From Nostoc sp. CHAB 5715 (GTDB lineage Bacteria > Cyanobacteriota > Cyanobacteriia > Cyanobacteriales > Nostocaceae), in assembly GCF_020829685.1 (NCBI RefSeq), contig NZ_JAIVFR010000095.1, positions 1 through 11,590 on the forward strand: 11,590 nt of DNA, in the 5' to 3' direction. The notes beneath the pieces were generated by a model. It ran no database searches. It was given only the letters and a program-made list of their open reading frames with translations, and was not told where the DNA came from. Shown here in pieces: positions 6,424 to 11,590 of this stretch. Each line of letters starts with the position of its first letter. The first letter of the stretch is position 1. The translations under genes and the position numbers were made by a program.

Positions 6424-6621
6424 TCATACTGCATCCTCCAACTCCACAAAAAAACCTGCACCTGTATTCGTAATCTTTACTCTTCTTTGATTGACCAATG
6501 TTTGAATCACCCCCAGACTAAAATTTATAGTGCATAATCGAGCGCTGCCACCGCAACGGCGGAGGTACTGAAGGCATAACTGGGAATGGTCTTTTGGGAC
6601 TGGGTTAGCTTTTTTAGGCAT
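6424..6621 (-). CDS. Small possible winged-helix protein (65 aa)
   Basis: 65 residues from the ATG at 6619-6621, preceded at a good distance by AGGAAAG. The longer frame starting at 6681 runs into a terminator and is less likely. The sequence, MPKKANPVPKDHSQLCLQYLRRCGG then IQTLVNQRRVKI-NTGAGFFVEL, has the look of a short winged-helix fold: two helices, a recognition-like helix, then a beta wing. It is basic at the N-terminus. No family is recognised. It converges with the gene ending at 6373 and is probably transcribed from its own promoter, because a terminator separates it from the upstream gene. Confidence 0.5.
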   Translation of the reverse strand: MPKKANPVPKDHSQLCLQYLRRCGGSARLCTINFSLGVIQTLVNQRRVKITNTGAGFFVELEDAV

Positions 6622-6665
6622 GATGTCTTTCCTGTTGTGGTTTGTAGGGGGCAAAGCGATGGCTG

Positions 6666-6700
6666 AAAAAAAAATAGCCAAGCAGTATTAATGCTTGACT
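6666..6700 (-). terminator. Rho-independent terminator of the KFNLGDY gene
   Basis: Read on the minus strand, AGTCAAGCA pairs with TGCTTGGCT (9-bp stem with one G-T pair) around a 7-base loop. One A and then nine T follow. It lies about 35 bases after the stop at 6737 and is a textbook intrinsic terminator. Confidence 0.8.
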
Positions 6701-6736
6701 AAAGTATTTTTGAATTTAAAAGGTGAATTTCAGTTA

Positions 6737-7006
6737 TTAGAAATTATCCAGTTCGTCAAATTGATTTGTTGCAGAGTGCTTGTACATTTTGGCTTTATTC
6801 ATTTGATGATTAGAAGCTTTAATTACTGGGATTGCAGCTTCCTTAACTGAATTCTTTGCTTGTTGAAATAGAAATTGTGTCGTCCCTTGTGCATCTTCTT
6901 CTGCTGGGTCAATTTGTCCCCATAAGGAGCAACTTAACTCTAAAGATTCGTAGTCGCCTAAATTGAACTTACGCGTGTAAGTTACAGCAATAGTCTTGAT
7001 TTCCAT
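6737..7006 (-). CDS. Conserved phage/plasmid-associated hypothetical protein (KFNLGDY family)
   Basis: 89 residues. The N-terminus MEIKTIAVTYTRKFNLGDYESLELSCSLWGQID is a recurring pattern in small proteins of cyanobacterial plasmids, phages and integrated elements, in which a beta-rich half with KFNLG-Y is followed by a helical half (here 42-70, FLFQQAKNSVKEAAIPVIKA). The function is unknown to me; a DNA- or protein-binding accessory role in a mobile element is a guess. ATG at 7004-7006. It lies 71 bases downstream of the WGR gene on the same strand and ends at a strong terminator, so the two may form one transcription unit. Confidence 0.65.
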   Translation of the reverse strand: MEIKTIAVTYTRKFNLGDYESLELSCSLWGQIDPAEEDAQGTTQFLFQQAKNSVKEAAIPVIKASNHQMNKAKMYKHSATNQFDELDNF

Positions 7007-7077
7007 AATTTACCCAAACAATATTTCAAAATAAAGTGTAGCTTTTTAGCATCTCTTACAAAGTGACGCTTATAAGA

Positions 7078-7623
7078 TTACAAATGTCGCCAGAAACTCT
7101 TGCTGATAGCCTTGAGGCTGACAGTTTTCGGTTCAGATTTTGGCGATTCTTTGGTATGAACAGCTACAGGCTCATTCACCAGCAAAGAATTGAGTAGTTC
7201 TTGTTGATAGTCAACCTCTACAACTGTTCGGTACACCCTGTAAGGATCTATCTGCATTCCCAATGGTGTTGGTACAATTTTCAAATACTCGTTAAGGGCA
7301 AGTATGTAGCTATCACCAAAGTTCCTGTTTGCAACAGCCGGACGTATAGCGTTTAGTAATTGTATCGCTCGTCTGATATCTGAAATACTGCGCTCACCAT
7401 CCATCTGTGGCTGACTTTCGCTGTAGCCTTTGCCTTTCTTTTCTGCTACCAGATCATAAAATTTAGCAACGGCTCTTTGATAACTACTACATGAATGAAC
7501 TTTGGTTTGCGCCTGATAACCAACTCGCCCCCACTGGACTGTTAAGTTACTGCCTTCAACTTTTGCGCTCCAGAACTTATTGCTGTTCTGGATAGCATCA
7601 ACAAAAACTAAATAGATTTCCAT
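7078..7623 (-). CDS. WGR-domain protein with PARP-regulatory-like helical domain
   Basis: 181 residues from ATG 7621-7623; 48 additional upstream codons are open but precede the domain start and read as non-coding. Residues 1-70 are a WGR domain (MEIYLVFVDA..., KFW at 16-18, VQWGRVGY at 29-36, then YQRAVAKFYDLVAEKKGKGY), a nucleic-acid-binding module of PARPs and some bacterial proteins. Residues 81-150 (SDIRRAIQLLNAI...YILALNEYLKIVP-PLGM...QELLNSLL) align by eye with the helical regulatory domain of eukaryotic PARP-1: QIQAAYSILSEV..., ILDLSNRFYTLIP-FGM, KVEMLDNLL. The catalytic ADP-ribosyltransferase domain is absent; the protein ends with a short Ser/Lys-rich tail. It probably binds DNA or RNA ends. 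It may be a truncated PARP, or an adaptor in its own right. Confidence 0.75.
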   Translation of the reverse strand: MEIYLVFVDAIQNSNKFWSAKVEGSNLTVQWGRVGYQAQTKVHSCSSYQRAVAKFYDLVAEKKGKGYSESQPQMDGERSISDIRRAIQLLNAIRPAVANRNFGDSYILALNEYLKIVPTPLGMQIDPYRVYRTVVEVDYQQELLNSLLVNEPVAVHTKESPKSEPKTVSLKAISKSFWRHL

Positions 7624-7710
7624 GTTTTGAACCCAATCAATTCGCAAACTTCTGGGCATTGCCCCATCTGAGATAGATATACTGAACGCGATCGCTACGA
7701 ACCTAAAAGA

Positions 7711-7727
7711 GCGATGGCGTACCCGCC
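7711..7727 (+). repeat. Dispersed repeat GCGATGGCGTACCCGCC, copy 1
   Basis: A 17-bp word repeated identically at 11175-11191. ATGGCG-TACC-CGCCAT forms a small hairpin here (7714-7729), and a HIP1 octamer lies close by (7688-7695). This style of HIP-rich, GC-rich short repeat is widespread in Nostoc-type intergenic DNA. Confidence 0.65.
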
Positions 7728-7777
7728 ATGAATCGGTGGCGATCGTCCCCATAGAATCAGGAGACAATCGCTTTCCA

Positions 7778-7996
7778 TCAGTTCATGTTGCGAAACTTAG
7801 CAGCACGCAAAGATTGAGTTTTCGCCGTCTGCACAACTGGACTACTAGCCCGTCGTGCGGTGAATGCCCAGGACTGCATACGCTCAACTGCCGCCGCATC
7901 CTGAATGGCAAGCGGGGTAATGGTTTGACGATATAAAAGTAGAAGGCGAAATATTGTTATTGGCAGCCAAGGTGGGGCGAGGATGTTAAAGCCAGA
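7778..7996 (-). pseudogene. Unidentified gene remnant (72 codons open, no start)
   Basis: An open minus-strand frame without ATG, GTG or TTG in its first half. It reads FNILAPPWLPITIFRLLLLY, then RQTITPLAIQDAAAVERM, then QSWAFTARRASSPVVQTAK, and ends in FRNMN and TGA at 7778-7780. A hydrophobic patch followed by an Ala/Arg-rich helical stretch is protein-like, and the overlapping plus-strand frame is not. With no start codon before ERM, it looks like the 3' end of a gene whose front has been lost, perhaps through the rearrangements around 8 kb. The family is not recognised. Confidence 0.35.
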
Positions 7997-8009
7997 TTAA
8001 ACTAAGAGT

Positions 8010-8546
8010 ATGAGAATTGGTATTTTCGAGCAGATGACAGTTAATAATGGATTGATTCTTACGCTTTTTATTTTGATTATAACCCTGCTAGCTCTTGGCT
8101 ATGGTTTTGGTGTGAAAGCTCGACGTTTACCCTTTACGGCAGAAATTGGGTTTAACCAGCAGCAATGGCAATTTCTGCAATGGTGGGTCAAATTAGCCTT
8201 GGTTGCTGGAGTTTTGTTACCGATGTGCTTGTTAGCTCTGGCTTGGAAACAACCATCTTCATGGGTATTTTGGGGAAGTTACCTGTTGATAGTCGCCGTA
8301 CAACTCATATTTGAACGTGTTTTTAGTCGCTCCCTAGTGCCAAGTATTGTTGTACCTATTGGCTTTTTCTACACAGCTTTTCGGTTGTGGCAACTGCTAG
8401 ATGGATTCACACAATTAACATTTTCCTATTTGACATTATTAGGTTTTGGAGTTGTTGTCTTGTTTTGGGTTTCTAACTTAATAATGTTGATGGTGATGGC
8501 CATTCCAACAATCTTTAAAGGTTCGGAGTCAATTTCACAATCTTGA
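8010..8546 (+). CDS. Hypothetical polytopic membrane protein (178 aa)
   Basis: Not recognised. About five hydrophobic spans at residues 14-34, 59-79, 85-103, 108-130 and 139-166. A short loop between spans 1 and 2 contains KARRLPFTAEIGFNQQQWQF, positively charged on what would be the cytoplasmic side. There is no catalytic motif. The start at 8010 has AGAG a few bases upstream; the Met at residue 9 is an alternative. It converges with the second thermonuclease copy (ends at 8597), 50 bases away. It is probably a chromosomal gene flanking the element-like region. Confidence 0.7.
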   Translation: MRIGIFEQMTVNNGLILTLFILIITLLALGYGFGVKARRLPFTAEIGFNQQQWQFLQWWVKLALVAGVLLPMCLLALAWKQPSSWVFWGSYLLIVAVQLIFERVFSRSLVPSIVVPIGFFYTAFRLWQLLDGFTQLTFSYLTLLGFGVVVLFWVSNLIMLMVMAIPTIFKGSESISQS

Positions 8547-8596
8547 TTTTAATGAAACATTTTTACTGCCTAACTGAAAGCTGTGTTTCGTCGTAG

Positions 8597-9134
8597 TTAT
8601 TTTTCGCACCCAATCCCATCTCCATCTCTGTCGAAACCATGAGGATCAGGTGGCAGTACCCTAAACCTTCTTTGGGTGATATCTCGGCAATTTAAGTCTG
8701 GTGAATTCTTTGGAATGCAAAAATCTGGGTAAGCAGGGTCGCAGTTATTCTGTTGCTGCGGTTGAATCGCCTGTGAAGTTGCCCGTTGAGCAGCTTTGTG
8801 GCGGAAGTCCCAAGGCATCACAGGATTAGACTGGCTCCAAAAAGCTAAACGCTGTTGTTTAGCGGTGTTTTCACCCTGCAACAAACTATCTTTAGACTCT
8901 GGACAGCTTTTGAGATACTGACGATAGACCACAGCCTGTCCCTCTTGCACTCATCTCCGGTGCATCAATGCAAGCAAGGCGAACAGTCACAGTTTTGTTA
9001 CCAGTTCTCACCCGTATGGTGTCACCGTCGCCAACGCTTACAACTGTAGCGGTAAGATTGTTGGCAAATACAGGTAACGCCATTTGAGCTAAAAGCAAAG
9101 CGCCAACGCCAATCAAGCGAACTTTAAAAACCAT
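8597..9134 (-). pseudogene. SNase/thermonuclease with Excalibur domain, internal deletion
   Basis: Second copy of the secreted nuclease, inverted relative to the one at 1-429. The N-part from ATG 9132-9134 has a signal peptide (cleavage near PVFA-NN, residue 24) and SNase start motifs: GDGDT (35-39), VRL with R52, and IDAPE with D57 and E60, the counterparts of the family's metal-binding and catalytic positions. After EMS it joins, out of frame, directly to VQEGQAVVYRQYL and runs intact to the Excalibur motif DRDGDGIGCE at the stop (8597). The segment with TDKYxRL, which carries the second catalytic Arg and is still present in copy 1, has been lost (about 55 residues by comparison with the family). 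The product cannot be an active nuclease. Confidence 0.88.
8945..8956. repeat. 12-bp word at the thermonuclease deletion junction
   Basis: TTGCACTCATCT spans the point where the SNase N-part joins its C-part. It is identical, and in the same orientation, to 3280-3291 at the helicase deletion junction. Confidence 0.6.
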
Positions 9135-9266
9135 TTGTACTAAAAATCACTCTTAACTTCTTTTAGGATTCCCAATTCAAGCCAAGCGATCGCTAGTTAA
9201 TCCACAAATTAGTTTTATGTTTTAAAGTAGAAAATAGTTTGTGATCGAAAGTGATTGTTAGTACCA

Positions 9267-9659
9267 ATGAAAGTTTTAGGCTTATTCCTGCCAGTCCTGT
9301 TGCTGCTAGGCACGCCTGCAATGGCAGTTGAGTTCAAAGGGCAAAATATTGATGGTCAAAAGCTGCCTGCTAAAGCTTATTACTATGCAACTGGTGGTCT
9401 CTACAAAGTTCAGGTCAGCTTTCACAATAAGCGAGCCACAATTTACTTTGACGACGGCAACCAAACAATCATACAGTTAAACCAGCAGGTAATTACTGAC
9501 TCAAACAATATTGAAGGTTTTGGAAAACTAGGACAATATCCTATAAATAGCACGTTCAGTGTTGGCTTGGTGTATGACAATAATTGGCTCGGCAGTAGTG
9601 ATAGTCAATTGCAACAGTCAAATCCACTAGAAGGGTTGTGGAAAATTAGTTTGGAGTGA
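9267..9659 (+). CDS. Small secreted hypothetical protein (130 aa)
   Basis: From ATG 9267-9269 the protein begins with a clear signal peptide, MKVLGLFLPVLLLLGTPAMA, with probable cleavage before VEF at residue 21. The in-frame TTG at 9255 is less likely because it would add four residues before a normal signal peptide. The mature part of about 110 residues is beta-rich (YYYATGGLYKVQVSFHN, RATIYFDDGNQTIIQLNQQ) and ends in EGLWKISLE. It has no cysteine pairs or catalytic motif and is not recognised. It is likely periplasmic or extracellular. It sits 6 bases before the alpha/beta hydrolase, so the two form an operon. Confidence 0.72.
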   Translation: MKVLGLFLPVLLLLGTPAMAVEFKGQNIDGQKLPAKAYYYATGGLYKVQVSFHNKRATIYFDDGNQTIIQLNQQVITDSNNIEGFGKLGQYPINSTFSVGLVYDNNWLGSSDSQLQQSNPLEGLWKISLE

Positions 9660-9665
9660 ATAGTA

Positions 9666-10562
9666 ATGTTTCCTAATTTTCTCCCATCACAAGTTAATCA
9701 ACCCAAAGACCCAAAAGCGATCGCTTTTGTCCAAAGTATTCAGAGAATTGCCCTTACAACCTCCCTAAGCCAATACCCAATCCTGACAACCTACATTCAC
9801 AAAGGTAGTAGAGGCACACCAATTCTGCTGCTACACGGCTTCGATAGTTCCATCCTAGAGTTCCGCCTTCTGTTGCCATTACTTGCTAGTCAAAATGAAA
9901 CATGGGCAGTAGATTTGTTAGGTTTTGGCTTTACACAAAGGCAAAAAGAAATAAATTACAGTCCAACTACAATCAAAATTCACCTTTACGATTTTTGGAA
10001 AACTTTAATCAACAGACCGATAACATTAGTAGGTGCATCAATGGGAGGTGCAACTGCAATTGATTTTACTCTCACTTACCCTCAAGTTGTAAAATCACTA
10101 ATATTGATTAATAGTTTAGGTTACACTAATTCTCCCCCCTTTAGCAAATACTTGTTTCCTCCTTTTGACTTCTTGGCTGTGGAATATCTACGTCAACGCC
10201 ACATCTTGGCATTAAATGTATGTAGTATCTTCCCTAATTTAGATACCAAAATACTTTTGGCTATTCAATGCGCCATGTTACACCAAGAAATGCCTGGTTG
10301 GAATGATGCCATGATTTCTTATGTAAAATCTGGTGGTTATACTGAATTAGCAAATAGAATTGCCCAAGTTGACAAGCCAACACTCATTTTATGGGGAGAA
10401 ACTGATGATATGCTGCCATCTGAAGATGCAGAAAAATTTCAGCAATCTATTGCTAACTCTCAACTAATATTGCTCAAAAATTGCGGTCATACCCCTCAAA
10501 TTGAACAGCCAAAAATCACATCTCAACATATTTTGCACTTTCTGAATATTGGGAATTTTTAA
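9666..10562 (+). CDS. Alpha/beta hydrolase fold protein
   Basis: 298 residues, full length. The oxyanion region is ILLLHGFDSS (53-62). The nucleophile elbow is GASMG with Ser125 (123-127). The acid is in WGETDDMLP (Asp247 or 248), and the base is His275 in KNCGHTPQIEQP. A cap region lies at about 155-225. The overall pattern matches the MhpC/epoxide-hydrolase-like group of alpha/beta hydrolases; the substrate cannot be read from sequence, and an esterase or lipase role is possible. No signal peptide, so cytosolic. GGAGTGA before the ATG overlaps the end of the upstream secreted-protein gene, which supports co-transcription. A HIP1 octamer lies inside the gene (9717-9724). Confidence 0.88.
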   Translation: MFPNFLPSQVNQPKDPKAIAFVQSIQRIALTTSLSQYPILTTYIHKGSRGTPILLLHGFDSSILEFRLLLPLLASQNETWAVDLLGFGFTQRQKEINYSPTTIKIHLYDFWKTLINRPITLVGASMGGATAIDFTLTYPQVVKSLILINSLGYTNSPPFSKYLFPPFDFLAVEYLRQRHILALNVCSIFPNLDTKILLAIQCAMLHQEMPGWNDAMISYVKSGGYTELANRIAQVDKPTLILWGETDDMLPSEDAEKFQQSIANSQLILLKNCGHTPQIEQPKITSQHILHFLNIGNF

Positions 10563-10720
10563 TTTGGTTTAAGAGGATATTTTCAAAGTTTCACTAGGTA
10601 GAATTTAGCTGTTCTGCACTTAAGCTAGTGTAGAAGAGATAAATTGATACAAAAATCAAATCTTTCTTTAGCTATAAAAAGTTGTATGAAATCGTATTTA
10701 TATTCTAAAAAGGAAAACAG

Positions 10721-10877
10721 ATGACTGATAAAAAGGTCGTGCTAGTTACAGGAGCATCATCTGGATTTGGGCAATTAACTGCTAAAAAGCTTGCTGCTGT
10801 AGGTTATTGGCTTAAAAGCAATATTGCCAGATAACTTGTTTCGATTTGGTGCCCGCAAGCGGTTGAACCTGCCATAA
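10721..10877 (+). pseudogene. Short-chain dehydrogenase/reductase with internal deletion
   Basis: ATG 10721-10723, with AGGA about 6 bases upstream, opens MTDKKVVLVTGASSGFG, the SDR nucleotide-binding motif TGxxxGxG, and continues to AKKLAAVGY. It then joins, in another frame, to LKAILPDNLFRFGARKRLNLP and TAA at 10875-10877, which reads as an SDR C-terminus. The N-part frame itself ends at 10834 after 37 residues. An intact SDR has about 250-280 residues, so some 200, including the YxxxK catalytic motif, are gone. The junction is near 10808-10812. The product is non-functional. The promoter side (10563-10720) shows no convincing -35/-10 pair. Confidence 0.85.
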
Positions 10878-11418
10878 ATCACAGCCAAGCCCAAAAATGC
10901 AACAGCAAAGCTCTAGTAAATCCGTTAACAGATTTCTTGCATTTCAGTTCTGGGGGATAATTAGCTAGTTGGTCATACCGATATGTTCAAAGGTTCTGGC
11001 AATTTGGCATAACTTGTCTGTATTTTGCAGTTAAAATGAGATATCAACAGAACAGTCACAAATCGCCTAAGTTGACCCAATGCTGTAGAAGAACAAGAGC
11101 AGCCAACTCACAACGCTCGGTCATCGCTTCACTACAACTGGCTAGTAATGTACTAGAAAATACATAGTAAACGTGCGATGGCGTACCCGCCCGCTCTCTT
11201 GCGATCGCAATAAAGCGTAAGCAAAAAGCTTCTTAATCGTGTAATCTACTTGGCATTGAGCCGAAACCCTTGTGATTTTCTGTAAGATGGTCTGAAAAAC
11301 CTTATCCTGTCTGCCTTTGAGAATTCGTCAGAGTCAAACAAGCCTCTATTTACAACGAAAAATCAAGTTTTTTAAACTCATATTGCAGGAAATTACAAAC
11401 ATCTCGGCTTGATACCTA
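10878..11418. other. About 540 bp with no recognisable gene
   Basis: No frame here resembles a known family. A minus-strand stretch near 11251-11365 stays open (SDEFSKADRIRFF...) but is short and unsupported. The region holds a HIP1 octamer (11201-11208) and the second copy of the 17-bp dispersed repeat (11175-11191). It probably consists of decayed sequence between the SDR remnant and the phosphatase gene. Confidence 0.5.
11175..11191 (+). repeat. Dispersed repeat GCGATGGCGTACCCGCC, copy 2
   Basis: Identical to 7711-7727 in sequence and orientation. It is followed 9 bases later by a HIP1 octamer, the same association as for copy 1 but with the octamer on the other side. Confidence 0.65.
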
Positions 11419-11590
11419 CTAAACTTTTGCTACAATTCCCTGATTTGGCAACTCGAAGGAAGCCGCCGTAATGACAGGTGCATTTGGATTGGACACCGTA
11501 ATTTCAGTAGGTTGAGACTGAGGCAGCAGTCGGTAGTCAGTACGCCAACGTTCGCGGTTCAGATCGCAGCGAACATAACCGCGCAGTCTC
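11419..11590 (-). CDS. phoD: PhoD-type alkaline phosphatase/phosphodiesterase, C-terminal end (partial)
   Basis: The last 56 residues of a protein that begins beyond the right edge. The reading RGYVRCDLNRERWRTDYR, then a short linker and PVITAASFELPNQGIVAKV, matches the typical C-terminus of PhoD-like enzymes: HGYVRC-T---W-TDYRV, followed by the ASFVVE-GPG ending. Members are secreted, Ca/Fe-dependent enzymes that release phosphate from phosphodiesters and monoesters under phosphate starvation. The catalytic residues lie outside the window, so activity and localisation cannot be judged. Stop TAG at 11419-11421. No clear terminator follows. Confidence 0.75.
   Translation of the reverse strand, partial: RLRGYVRCDLNRERWRTDYRLLPQSQPTEITVSNPNAPVITAASFELPNQGIVAKV

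Noticed and set aside
6622..6681. Longer start for the 65-residue winged-helix-like protein
   Set aside because: The upstream codons run into the terminator at 6666-6700, while the internal ATG at 6621 has a good AGGAAAG ribosome binding site.
7736..7936. Plus-strand 66-codon frame
   Set aside because: Low-quality composition and antisense to a better minus-strand remnant.
10644..10678. Promoter TTGATA...TATAAA before the SDR remnant
   Set aside because: The spacer is 23 bases, too long for a standard sigma-70-type promoter.

Overview
The window looks like a piece of a filamentous, Nostoc/Anabaena-type cyanobacterial genome. Seven copies of the cyanobacterial octamer GCGATCGC (HIP1) are visible (510, 937, 4115, 7688, 9186, 9717, 11201), the DNA is AT-rich, and several families are typical of Nostocales (DUF5674, TenA lacking the active-site Cys, an SNase fused to an Excalibur domain). 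The assignment rests on these features only.

Layout. 1-429 is the broken 3' part of a secreted thermonuclease gene. 553-1134 is a type II toxin-antitoxin pair with an intact antitoxin and a frameshifted ParE/RelE-like toxin. 1144-1371 (minus) is a small Cys-motif protein. 1452-2090 is a TenA-family thiamin-salvage protein. 2233-3656 (minus) is a DEAD/DEAH helicase that has lost the middle of its motor. 3726-5503 (minus) is a run of four small unrecognised membrane or coiled-coil proteins, interrupted at 4649-4791 by a dense cluster of GTTTCAY heptamers that look like parS half-sites. 5552-6373 (plus) carries a possible ribbon-helix-helix protein, a DUF5674 protein and a tiny overlapping ORF. 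6424-7623 (minus) carries a small possible winged-helix protein, a phage/plasmid-type 'KFNLGDY' protein with a clear terminator, and a protein with a WGR domain followed by a PARP-regulatory-like helical domain. 7778-7996 holds a gene remnant. 8010-8546 is a polytopic membrane protein. 8597-9134 (minus) is a second thermonuclease copy, internally deleted and inverted relative to the first. 9267-10562 encodes a small secreted protein and an alpha/beta hydrolase as a likely operon. 10721-10877 is an internally deleted short-chain dehydrogenase, followed by about 540 bp without a recognisable gene. 11419-11590 is the C-terminus of a PhoD-type phosphatase running off the edge.

Together. The middle of the window (about 2.2-7.7 kb) has the character of a mobile or plasmid-derived element: helicase, orphan membrane proteins, a centromere-like repeat cluster, small DNA-binding candidates and a WGR protein. 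Inverted thermonuclease copies lie on both sides of it. The region is decaying: five genes are broken, and three of these (helicase, second SNase, SDR) keep both ends but have lost the middle. Two of those deletion junctions share a 12-bp word. The most promising undescribed material is the heptamer cluster with its four-gene orphan neighbourhood, and the WGR protein that lacks a catalytic ADP-ribosyltransferase domain.
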